DNA of 64,000 nucleotides from Promicromonospora sukumoe 327MFSha3.1 (lineage in GTDB: Bacteria; Actinomycetota; Actinomycetes; Actinomycetales; Cellulomonadaceae). Made by a program: the position numbers and the translations under genes. Below the pieces are notes generated by a model, which ran no database searches, was not told the DNA's origin, and saw only the letters and a program-made list of their open reading frames with translations. This document shows, piece by piece, positions 16,059-23,428 of this stretch. The stretch lies in the NCBI RefSeq assembly GCF_000385135.1, contig NZ_ARQM01000010.1, positions 1,116,001 to 1,180,000 of the forward strand, given 5' to 3'. Position 1 is the stretch's first letter, and each line of letters opens with the position of its first letter.

Positions 16059-16958
16059 TCACTTGCCGCCCGTCGTCGCGATGCCGCGCAGCAGGAACCG
16101 CTGCCCGAACAGGAACACGAGGAACACGGGGATCAGCGAGACGACGCTCATCGCGAACAGGGCCCCGAAGTCGGACTGGGACTGGGCGTCGATGAACTGC
16201 CGCAGCGCGACCGGGACCGTGTAGAGGTCGGGGTCGGTCACGAAGATGAGCTGGGAGAAGAAGTCGTTCCAGGTCCAGATGAACGTGAAGATCGTGGTGG
16301 TTGCCAGCGCGGGCACCATGAGCGGCAGGATCACCTGGAGGAAGATCCGGGCGTGCCCGGCGCCGTCGATCCGCGCCGCCTCGTCGAGCTCGCGCGGGAT
16401 GCCGCGCACGAACTGCACCATGAGGAACACGAAGAACGCGTCCGTGGCCAGCAGCTTGGGCACGATCAGCGGCAGGTAGGTGTTGATCCAGCCGAGCTGG
16501 GCGAACATCACGTACTGCGGGATGATCAGCACGTGCACCGGCAGCATGATCGTCAGGAGCATCGCGGCGAACGCGACGGTCTTGGCGCGGAACTGCAGCC
16601 GGGCGAACGCGTAGGCCGCCATGGAGCAGGACACGAGGTTGCCCACCACGGAGCCCAGCACGACCAGGGCCGAGTTGAGCAGGTAGCTGCCGAACGGCTT
16701 GCTCAGCGCGTTCCAGCCGTCGGGGTAGTGGCTCAGGTCGAACGTGTCGATCAGCAGCCCGGGGCTGGTGAAGATCTCGTCGTTCGGCCGCAGCGAGCTG
16801 GTCACCATCCACAGCAGCGGGTAGAGCATCACGATCGCGACGAGGACCAGGCCCACGTGGGCCAGGATCCGCGGGCGGCGTCGGCGCTGCCTGACGACGA
16901 GGGGGCGCTTGCCCGGCTGCGTGGTCGGTTCGGTGGTCGCGAGAGTTTCAGTCGTCAT
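16059..16958 (-). CDS. ABC sugar transporter, permease (MalG type)
   Basis: A 299-residue inner-membrane permease with six predicted helices. The ATPase-docking EAA loop reads ELDEAARIDGAGHARIFLQVILP (core EAARIDGAG) in the C-terminal half, and the N-terminal helix is preceded by a basic stretch RQRRRRPR. It overlaps the preceding permease gene by 11 bases, indicating a tight operon of permease-permease-binding protein. It belongs to the CUT1 family that imports oligosaccharides. Confidence 0.88.
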   Translation of the reverse strand: MTTETLATTEPTTQPGKRPLVVRQRRRRPRILAHVGLVLVAIVMLYPLLWMVTSSLRPNDEIFTSPGLLIDTFDLSHYPDGWNALSKPFGSYLLNSALVVLGSVVGNLVSCSMAAYAFARLQFRAKTVAFAAMLLTIMLPVHVLIIPQYVMFAQLGWINTYLPLIVPKLLATDAFFVFLMVQFVRGIPRELDEAARIDGAGHARIFLQVILPLMVPALATTTIFTFIWTWNDFFSQLIFVTDPDLYTVPVALRQFIDAQSQSDFGALFAMSVVSLIPVFLVFLFGQRFLLRGIATTGGK

Positions 16959-17907
16959 AGAACACCCAGTACTTCGAGGCCCAGAAGTTCAGGGCAGTGA
17001 ACGCGCCGATGATGATGAGCAGGAGCCAGGCCAGGGCCGAGGCGTACCCCATGCGGAAGCCGGCGAAGCCTTCCTGGTAGAGGTACAGCGAGAAGAAGAG
17101 CGTCGAGTCGGCCGGCCCGCCGCTGCCGTTGGAGACGATGAACGCCTGCGTGAACGACTGGAAGCTGCCGATCAGCCCGAGCACCAGGTTGAAGAAGATG
17201 ATCGGGCTCAGCAGCGGCAGCGTGATCTTGCGCAGCTGCTGCCACTTGTTCGCGCCGTCGGTCGACGCCGCGTCGTAGTACTGCCGCGGGATCTGGCGCA
17301 GGCCGGCGAGGAAGATGACCATCGGCGCGCCGAAGGTCCACACGTGCAGCACGATCAGGGTGCCCAGCGCGGTGTCCGGCTCGGCCACCCAGGCGGGTCC
17401 CTGGATGCCGAACAGGCCGAGGAACGCGTTGACCAGGCCCTCCCGGCCGAACACGAGGCGCCACAGGACGGCGATGGCCACGCTCGCCCCGAGCAGCGAG
17501 GGCAGGTAGAGCACCGACCGGTACAGGGCCAGGCCGCGGATGCCGCGGTCCAGCAGGAGCGCGAGGCCCAGGGCCACCGCGAGCTGGATCGGCACCGAGA
17601 CCACCACGTAGGTGAGAGTCGCCAGCAGCGACTTGCCCAGCCGCTCGTCGCCGAGCATGCGCTGGATGTTCTCCAGGCCGGTGAAGTTCGGGTCCTGCAG
17701 CAGGTTGTAGTCCGTGAAGGCCAGGTACAGGGAGGCGACCATCGGGCCGATCGTGATGCCGACCAGGCCCAGGAGCCAGGGCGCCAGGAAGACCGCCGCG
17801 GCCTTCGAGTCCCGGCGGCGTTCCTTGGCCAGGGCCTGCTTCTGGTCGGCGGTCAGGCCGCCCCGGCCGTCGCGGCGCAGCGTCCGCAGCTCGCCGATAG
17901 CGCTCAC
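16948..17907 (-). CDS. ABC sugar transporter, permease (MalF type)
   Basis: A 319-residue inner-membrane permease, first gene of the importer operon. After a basic N-terminus (AKERRRDSK) come six hydrophobic helices; FLAPWLLGLVGITIGPM is the characteristic first helix of UgpA/MalF-type proteins. The EAA loop is YYDAASTDGANKWQQLRKITLP. The gene starts 150 bases from two LacI-type operators that it shares with the divergent lacI-family gene. Confidence 0.88.
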   Translation of the reverse strand: MSAIGELRTLRRDGRGGLTADQKQALAKERRRDSKAAAVFLAPWLLGLVGITIGPMVASLYLAFTDYNLLQDPNFTGLENIQRMLGDERLGKSLLATLTYVVVSVPIQLAVALGLALLLDRGIRGLALYRSVLYLPSLLGASVAIAVLWRLVFGREGLVNAFLGLFGIQGPAWVAEPDTALGTLIVLHVWTFGAPMVIFLAGLRQIPRQYYDAASTDGANKWQQLRKITLPLLSPIIFFNLVLGLIGSFQSFTQAFIVSNGSGGPADSTLFFSLYLYQEGFAGFRMGYASALAWLLLIIIGAFTALNFWASKYWVFYDD

Positions 17908-18039
17908 GACGTGCGCTCCGGGCTTGCCGGACGGGCGTGCCTGCCGGCCGCGGACCCTCCGTGGGGGGTGGTGGGAGCTGAGGACACAGATGCTCCTTCG
18001 GATCGTGTCGTGCGTCTTCGCAGGTGGGGTACGTGGAAT

Positions 18040-18090
18040 AGTGATCGTTCACTTTTCCGTCCGGCGTCAACATAGTGAACGTTCACTATG
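18040..18090. promoter_or_regulatory. Two LacI-family operators between importer and regulator
   Basis: CATAGTGAACGTTCACTATG at 18071-18090 is a perfect 20-bp palindrome. A weaker second copy AGTGATCGTTCACT lies at 18040-18053, 34 bp away centre to centre. The CG-centred palindrome fits a LacI/GalR-family regulator and the adjacent regulator gene, so repression of both directions in the absence of sugar is likely. Confidence 0.8.
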
Positions 18091-18145
18091 CTGTCAACGC
18101 TGGTGTCGGTGGCCCGTCGGCCGCCCCGAGCGAGAGGATGGCGGA

Positions 18146-19174
18146 ATGTCCGAGAATGCCGTGCGCCGGCCGACGATCGTCGAGGTCGCGCGCCTCGCGC
18201 AGGTCTCCCACCAGACCGTCTCGCGGTACCTGCGGCACAACGGCGGCCTCAAGCCCGACACCGTGCGGCGCGTCGAGGCGGCGATCGAGGAGCTCGGCTA
18301 CCGGCCCAACCTGGTGGCCCGCTCCATGCGCACGCGCCGTACCGGCCGGCTCGCGGTAGTGCTGCCCGCCCCCGCGCTCCTGCTGCCGACGCGCCTGCTC
18401 AGCGCCGCCGCCGCGGTCGCGCACGAGGCGGGCTTCCTCATGGAGGTCGTCAGCGTCGAGGGCGGACCGGTGGAGCGCAGCCGGCACGCGTGGGAGCTGA
18501 TCTCCTCGGGGCAGGTCGAGGGCGTGCTCTCGCTCAGCTCGCTGCCCGGGCTCAGCGACCAGCCCCGGACCGCCTCCAGCGCCGCGTTCGTCGTGGTGGG
18601 GGAGTACGACGACGAGCTGCGCGGCATCGGCGAGCTCGCGGACGCCTCCGTCGTCGGCGAGATCATCGAGCACCTCGCGGGCGTCGGGCACCGGCACTTC
18701 GTGCACATCGCCGGGCCGGACGCCTGGTCGTCGGCCCGGGCCCGCCGGCAGGTGTACACCGAGGTGATCGAGCGGCTCGGGCTCGTCTCGCACGGCGTCG
18801 TCGACGGCGACTGGTCGGCGCAGTGCGGGTACGACGCGGTGCGCGCCCTGGCCGAGGACAGCCCCGTCACCGCGGTGATCGCGGCGAACGACCCGATGGC
18901 GACCGGCGCGGTCCGGGCCGCCCTGGACCGGGGCTGGGGCGTGCCGCAGCGGCTGAGCGTCTCGGGCTGGGACGACCTGGAGCTCGGCCGGTTCGCGACG
19001 CCGTCGCTGTCCAGCGTGGTCGTGGACCGCGAGGAGCAGGGGCGGGTGGCCATGGAGCGGCTGATCGCGCTGGTCCGGGGCGAGCCGGAGCCCGAGGCCG
19101 CACGGCTGCCGCTGAACCGGCTGGTGCTGCGGGAGTCCACGGGGCCGGCGCCGGTGCTGGGCCGGCGTGCGTGA
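18146..19174 (+). CDS. LacI/GalR-family transcriptional regulator
   Basis: A 342-residue repressor. The N-terminal helix-turn-helix and hinge read TIVEVARLAQVSHQTVSRYLRHNGGLKPDTVRRVEAAIEELGYRPN (recognition helix VSHQTVSRYL), followed by a periplasmic-binding-protein fold (RTGRLAVVLP ... VTAVIAANDPMATGAVRAALDRG ... SVSGWDD). ATG 18146 follows a GAGAGGATGGCGGA purine tract. It is divergent from the sugar importer across two palindromic operators and presumably represses it and itself; the inducer sugar is unknown. Confidence 0.88.
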   Translation: MSENAVRRPTIVEVARLAQVSHQTVSRYLRHNGGLKPDTVRRVEAAIEELGYRPNLVARSMRTRRTGRLAVVLPAPALLLPTRLLSAAAAVAHEAGFLMEVVSVEGGPVERSRHAWELISSGQVEGVLSLSSLPGLSDQPRTASSAAFVVVGEYDDELRGIGELADASVVGEIIEHLAGVGHRHFVHIAGPDAWSSARARRQVYTEVIERLGLVSHGVVDGDWSAQCGYDAVRALAEDSPVTAVIAANDPMATGAVRAALDRGWGVPQRLSVSGWDDLELGRFATPSLSSVVVDREEQGRVAMERLIALVRGEPEPEAARLPLNRLVLRESTGPAPVLGRRA

Positions 19175-19212
19175 GGCGGCGGGTGTGAGCCGGCGGCCCT
19201 GACGGGGATCGG

Positions 19213-19677
19213 CTAGCGGCGTGCCCGCGTCATCATGCCGCCCTGCGCCGTGAAGCCCAGGCGCTCGTAGAACGGCATGACGGAGTCGCGGGAGTCCAGC
19301 GTGAGCTTACGGACGCCCAGGTCGTCGGCCGCGGCGCACAGCGACTCCATCAGCCGTCGGCCGATGCCGCGCCCCTGGTGCTCCGGCACCACGAAGACGC
19401 TCTGCACGTCGCCGGAGCGGCGCACGGCGTCGCCCGGGTTGGGCACCCGGTCGAACAGCGCGAGCCACGCCATCCCAACCAGGGCGCCGTCCACGGTCGC
19501 GACGTGGCACACCGACCGGTCACCCTGTGCCTGCATCCAGCCGCTGAGCGCGGCCGCGAACTCCCGGGCCTCGTCCGGGCCGGGCGTGCGGCCGGGCTGC
19601 GCCCAGCGCCACCGCAGCGCGGACAGGGCCGGGGCGTCGGCGAGGGTGGCTGGTCTGATGACGAGGTCTGACGGCAC
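19213..19677 (-). CDS. GNAT family N-acetyltransferase
   Basis: A 154-residue acetyltransferase that is nearly pure GNAT fold: LVIRPATLADAPALSALR at the N-terminus, the acetyl-CoA loop VFVVPEHQGRGIGRRLMESL in motif A (Q-G-x-G-x-G/R), and the closing SVMPFYERLGF. It is divergent from the GlxA-type regulator with 103 bp between starts and convergent with the LacI gene. Substrate unknown. Confidence 0.84.
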   Translation of the reverse strand: MPSDLVIRPATLADAPALSALRWRWAQPGRTPGPDEAREFAAALSGWMQAQGDRSVCHVATVDGALVGMAWLALFDRVPNPGDAVRRSGDVQSVFVVPEHQGRGIGRRLMESLCAAADDLGVRKLTLDSRDSVMPFYERLGFTAQGGMMTRARR

Positions 19678-19780
19678 CGGCCCATGCTGGCACGTCAGGA
19701 CGACGGGGGCGCGGCGTCACGGGGCACCGCCGTCCGGAAGATCCGCCCCCCGGCGAGCCGCGCCGCCTAGGATTCCTCGC

Positions 19781-20755
19781 GTGAGTGCTGCACGCCGTAA
19801 GAACCACCAGGTCGCCGTGCTCGTGCTGGAGGGCGCCAAGCCGCTCGACGTCGGCATCCCGGCGCAGGTGTTCGCCAACCGGCCGAGCATGCCGTACGAG
19901 GTGCGGGTCTGCGGCGCCGCGCCCGGGCTCGTGACCGGCGGCGACGGCCTCTCGTACCACGTGGCCGAGGGCCTGGACGCGCTCGAGCGCGCCGACACCG
20001 TGTTCGTCCCGGGGTACCGGACGCCGGCCGCCGCGGACCCGCCCGCCGTCGTCGTCGACGCGCTGAAGGCCGCGCACGCGCGCGGGGCGCGGCTGGCCGC
20101 CATCTCGACCGGGGCATTCGCGCTGGCCGCGACCGGACTGCTCGACGGCAAGCGCGCCACCACCCACTGGCACTACACCCGGGCGCTGCGCGAGCGGCAC
20201 CCCCTGGTGCAGGTCGACGAGAACGTCCTGTTCGTGGACGAGGGCGGTGTGCTCACCTCGGCGGGCGCGGCGTCCGGCATCGACCTGTGCCTGCACCTGG
20301 TGCGGCGCGACCACGGCGTCGGCCTGTCCAACCACGTCGCACGGCGGCTCGTCGCCGCCCCGTACCGCAGCGGGGGACAGGCGCAGTACGTGCCGCGCAG
20401 CGTGCCCGAGCCGCTCGGCGACCTGTTCGCGGAGACCCGCGAGTGGGCCCTGGAGCACCTCGCCGAGCAGCTCACCCTGGAGGCGCTCGCGCGCAACGCG
20501 CGGGTCTCGGCGCGCACCTTCTCCCGGCGGTTCGTCGAGGACACCGGCTACACGCCCATGCAGTGGGTGCTCCGGGCGCGCGTGGACCTGGCGCGCGAGC
20601 TGCTGGAGCGCAGCGACCTGAGCGTGGAGCAGATCGCGCACCGGGTGGGCCTCGGCACCGCGGCCAACCTGCGCCTGCACTTCCACCGGATCCTGGGGAC
20701 GTCGCCCACGGAGTACCGGCACACGTTCTCGTCGGGCCCGGGCGGCGACGAGTAG
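19781..20755 (+). CDS. GlxA-type regulator (DJ-1/PfpI domain plus AraC domain)
   Basis: A 324-residue transcriptional regulator. Residues about 8-170 form a DJ-1/PfpI-like domain (VAVLVLEGAKPLDVGIPAQVF, then AISTGAFALAATGLLDGKRATTHW); the nucleophile elbow has Ser-Thr rather than the catalytic Cys of true DJ-1 enzymes, so it is a sensor, not an enzyme. Residues about 215-315 form the AraC DNA-binding domain (LTLEALARNARVSARTFSRRF, then VEQIAHRVGLGTAANLRLHF and SPTEYR). GTG 19781 opens the reading frame just ahead of the domain. It is convergent with gap across a palindromic repeat cluster. Its target is unknown. Confidence 0.85.
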   Translation: MSAARRKNHQVAVLVLEGAKPLDVGIPAQVFANRPSMPYEVRVCGAAPGLVTGGDGLSYHVAEGLDALERADTVFVPGYRTPAAADPPAVVVDALKAAHARGARLAAISTGAFALAATGLLDGKRATTHWHYTRALRERHPLVQVDENVLFVDEGGVLTSAGAASGIDLCLHLVRRDHGVGLSNHVARRLVAAPYRSGGQAQYVPRSVPEPLGDLFAETREWALEHLAEQLTLEALARNARVSARTFSRRFVEDTGYTPMQWVLRARVDLARELLERSDLSVEQIAHRVGLGTAANLRLHFHRILGTSPTEYRHTFSSGPGGDE

Positions 20756-20771
20756 GCGGGCAGGTTGGGCA

Positions 20772-20864
20772 GAGGTCGGATGGTCGGCAACAGGTCGGGT
20801 GGTCGGTAGAACGTCAGGTGGTCGGTAGCTCGAGCTACCGACCACCTGACATTCTGCCGACCTG
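20772..20864. repeat. Direct repeats leading into a 38-bp perfect palindrome
   Basis: Three direct units carrying GGTCGG-TGGTCGG or GTCAGGTGGTCGG run from about 20773. The last forms the left arm of a perfect palindrome at 20813-20850 (19-bp halves; left half GTCAGGTGGTCGGTAGCTC), and the pairing continues outward imperfectly on both sides. It lies between the convergent glxA-like and gap genes, so it is probably a bidirectional terminator with extra repeat copies. Confidence 0.8.
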
Positions 20865-20907
20865 CCGGATTCAGGCGTCAGCCCGGGTGCGGCGGCCCAC
20901 CCGAGGC

Positions 20908-21906
20908 TCAGCCCTGGGCGAGCAGCTCCAGCGTGTCGATCACGCGGTTGGAGAAGCCCCACTCGTTGTCGTACCAGGCCACGACCTTGACGTGCTTGCC
21001 GTCGACCCGGACCAGCGCCGAGTCGAAGATCGCCGAGGCCGCCTCGCCGGTGATGTCGCTGGAGACCAGCGGCTCGTTGGAGTAGTCGAGGATGCCCTTC
21101 AGGGCGCCGTCGGCCGCGGTGCGGTACGCCGCCAGCACCTCCTCGCGGGTGACCTCGCGCTCGACCGTGGTGTTCAGCTCCACGACGGAGCCCACCGGCA
21201 CCGGCACGCGGATCGAGTCGCCCGACAGCTTGCCGTTCAGGTTGGGCAGCACCAGGCCGATCGCCTTGGCGGCGCCCGTCGTGGTCGGCACGATGTTGAC
21301 GCCGGCAGCGCGGGCCCGGCGCGGGTCGCGGTGCGGACCGTCCTGCAGGTTCTGCTCCTGGGTGTAGGCGTGCACGGTGGTCATGAACCCGTGCTCGATG
21401 CCGGCCAGGTCGTCCAGCACGGACGCCAGCGGGGCCAGCGCGTTCGTGGTGCACGACGCGTTGGAGACGATCACGTGCTCCGCGGGGTCGTACGCGTCGG
21501 TGTTCACGCCGTAGGCGAGCGTCACGTCCGCGCCGGCCGAGGGGGCGCTGACCAGCACCTTCCGGGCACCGGCGTCGAGATGCGCGCGGGCGGCGTCGGC
21601 GGAGGTGAAGCGGCCCGTGGACTCCAGCACGAGGTCGACGCCGAGCTCCGCCCACGGCAGCTTGGCGGGCTCGCGCTCGGCGAGCACCTTGATGCGGTGG
21701 CCGTCCACGACGAGCTCGTCGCCGTCGACCTCGACCGGACGGCCCAGCCGGCCGAGCGCGCTGTCGAACTTGAGCAGCTGGGCGAGGGCGTCGGGCGCGG
21801 TGAGGTCGTTGATCGCGACCACCTCGAGCTTGGTGTCGCGCTCGAGCAGCGCGCGCAGGGTGTTGCGTCCGATCCGGCCGAAGCCGTTGATGGCGATGCG
21901 GGTCAT
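20908..21906 (-). CDS. gap: Glyceraldehyde-3-phosphate dehydrogenase
   Basis: A 332-residue cytosolic NAD-dependent enzyme that oxidises and phosphorylates glyceraldehyde 3-phosphate in glycolysis. The N-terminus RIAINGFGRIGRNTLRALLERD is the Rossmann nucleotide-binding motif, and VAINDL ends the second strand with an acidic residue typical of NAD specificity. The catalytic cysteine is in SNASCTTN (about residue 150), and the C-terminal WYDNEWGFSNR is invariant. Length is normal. ATG 21906 follows GAAAGGAA. It stands alone here, without pgk and tpi, so this may be a second gap copy; only the rest of the genome could tell. Confidence 0.95.
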   Translation of the reverse strand: MTRIAINGFGRIGRNTLRALLERDTKLEVVAINDLTAPDALAQLLKFDSALGRLGRPVEVDGDELVVDGHRIKVLAEREPAKLPWAELGVDLVLESTGRFTSADAARAHLDAGARKVLVSAPSAGADVTLAYGVNTDAYDPAEHVIVSNASCTTNALAPLASVLDDLAGIEHGFMTTVHAYTQEQNLQDGPHRDPRRARAAGVNIVPTTTGAAKAIGLVLPNLNGKLSGDSIRVPVPVGSVVELNTTVEREVTREEVLAAYRTAADGALKGILDYSNEPLVSSDITGEAASAIFDSALVRVDGKHVKVVAWYDNEWGFSNRVIDTLELLAQG

Positions 21907-22042
21907 CGGTTTCCTTTCGTCACCGACCATGCTGCGCTCACCGACGCCGACCCGAAAGCGGCTGGAAGGCCACTGTGCGCAAGGATCCCGCCAGAGGTTT
22001 CGCCATCGATCGCAAGGATCTCGCCAGCCCTCGGGGCGAGCC

Positions 22043-22160
22043 CGCGCAGCCCTGTCCGAACTGCCCCGCGCAGCTCTGTCCGAACGGACCCGGCCGGCCT
22101 GTCCGAACGGCCTCGCCTGCCCTGTCCGAACGGCCCCGCCCAGCCTGTCCTAATGGCCCC
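22043..22160. repeat. Tandem array of about 23-bp units upstream of gap
   Basis: Five units with the core CTGTCCGAACGGCC start at about 22052, 22076, 22099, 22122 and 22145 (spacing 23-24 bp). Two more direct repeats of GCAAGGATCYCGCCAG lie at 21980-22027. The 302-bp gap between the phosphatase stop and the gap start holds no gene. Units are contiguous and diverge gradually, as in a decaying tandem repeat. Confidence 0.8.
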
Positions 22161-22208
22161 GCAACCTTTCCGGACAGCCCGACCCGGTCCGCGACGGCCG
22201 GCGACCGA

Positions 22209-22670
22209 TCACCCCGACGGGTGGCGCCCCCGCCCGAGATCCGACGCCGCTACCTCCGCGATCCATCGGCGCTGCGCCCGCGTCTCCACCGCGCGCCGGT
22301 GGTAGTGCGCGCGGACCCACGCGACCGCGTCGTCGGGCGCCACCCCGCTCATGATCGCCAGGACCGCTATCGCCGTGCCCGTGCGGCCCACCCCGCCGCC
22401 GCAGGCGATCTCGACCCGCTCGACCTCCGCCCGCGTGTGCGCCTCCCGCAGCGCGGCCAGGGCCTGCTCGGTCGAGTCGGGCAGCCTGAAGTCGCGCCAG
22501 CGCACCCACCGGTACTCCCGGCCCGGCACCGCCGGGTCCCGGCCGCGTAGGTAGACCGCGAAGTCGGGCAGCGGCACCTCGCTGCGCGGGTGGCGCAGCC
22601 CCGTTCCCCGGACGCGCCGTCCGTCGGGGAGCTCGACGACGCCGCCGTCGGCCAGGTTCCAGTGATCCAT
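22209..22670 (-). CDS. Dual-specificity-phosphatase-like protein
   Basis: A 153-residue protein with the cysteine phosphatase P-loop near residue 100: EIACGGGVGRTGTAIAVLAI. In active protein-tyrosine phosphatases the loop is HCxxGxxR; here Cys and Arg are kept but the preceding His is Ala, which may lower activity or mark a distinct subfamily. The helix after the loop and the LPDFAVYLRGRD and YRWVRWRDFRLP segments fit a compact DSP fold. It is divergent from the reductase gene at 22756. Substrate unknown, protein or small phosphate ester. Confidence 0.7.
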   Translation of the reverse strand: MDHWNLADGGVVELPDGRRVRGTGLRHPRSEVPLPDFAVYLRGRDPAVPGREYRWVRWRDFRLPDSTEQALAALREAHTRAEVERVEIACGGGVGRTGTAIAVLAIMSGVAPDDAVAWVRAHYHRRAVETRAQRRWIAEVAASDLGRGRHPSG

Positions 22671-22755
22671 CGCTCCAGCCTAGGGAGCCGGGCGGCGATG
22701 AGTAATGGGGTTGGCCGCAGTCGGAGGGTGAGGGAAACCGGAAAAGGAGGCCGAG

Positions 22756-23337
22756 ATGAGCAAGGTGTTCACACACATGACGATGTCCCTCGACGGGTTC
22801 ATCGCGGACCCGGACGACCGGATAGACGACATCTTCGACTGGTACGCGGTGGGGCCGGTCACCGTGCCCAGCGCCAACGAGAGCGTGTCGCTCTCGGTCG
22901 ACGAGGCCAGCGCCGAGATGCTCCGCGACCTCACCGAGGGCACCGGCGCGCTCGTGTCCGGCCGGCGCCTGTTCGACATCACCGACGGCTGGGGCGACAG
23001 CCATCCCGTGGGCGCCCCGGTCGTCGTCGTCACGCACCACGTTCCCGAGAACGCGGACCGCTGGCCGCGGACCACCTTCGTGGGCGACGTCGCAGAGGCC
23101 GTCGCCCGTGCCCGCGAGATCGCCGGCGACAAGGACGTCAGCATCGCGAGCGCGAACGTGGCCCAGCAGGCGCTCGCACTCGGCCTGGTGGACGACGTCT
23201 GCGTCAGCCTCGCCCCGGTGCTGCTCGGCGCGGGCATCCCGTACTTCGCCGACCTGGGCCGGCACCTGCTGCTGGAGGACCCGGAGGTGGTCCAGGGCAA
23301 GCGCGCCCTGCACCTGCGCTACCGCGTGCGCCGCTGA
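22756..23337 (+). CDS. RibD C-terminal / dihydrofolate-reductase-like protein
   Basis: A 193-residue reductase-fold protein of the RibD C-terminal family. The signature start VFTHMTMSLDGFIADPDD and the later GTGALVSGRRLFD, VVVVTHH and VSIASANVAQQALALGLVDD-C segments are all present. These proteins bind NADPH; many are annotated as dihydrofolate reductases without proof. The TGA stop lies inside a perfect 66-bp palindrome. Two further paralogues occur at 26823 and 36396. Confidence 0.82.
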   Translation: MSKVFTHMTMSLDGFIADPDDRIDDIFDWYAVGPVTVPSANESVSLSVDEASAEMLRDLTEGTGALVSGRRLFDITDGWGDSHPVGAPVVVVTHHVPENADRWPRTTFVGDVAEAVARAREIAGDKDVSIASANVAQQALALGLVDDVCVSLAPVLLGAGIPYFADLGRHLLLEDPEVVQGKRALHLRYRVRR

Positions 23338-23401
23338 CTTCGGTCGGTTGTCTTGAGACCGGTCGGTCGACCGACCGGTCTCAAGACAACCGACCGAAGT
23401 C
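23336..23401. terminator. Perfect 66-bp palindrome, bidirectional terminator candidate
   Basis: Bases 23336-23368 are the exact reverse complement of 23369-23401, with no unpaired centre (GGTCGACC in the middle). It overlaps the stop codon of the reductase gene and lies 28 bp from the stop of the convergent GH64 gene. Confidence 0.85.
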
Positions 23402-23428
23402 GCTTCGGTGGGTCAGAAGGTCCAGTGG

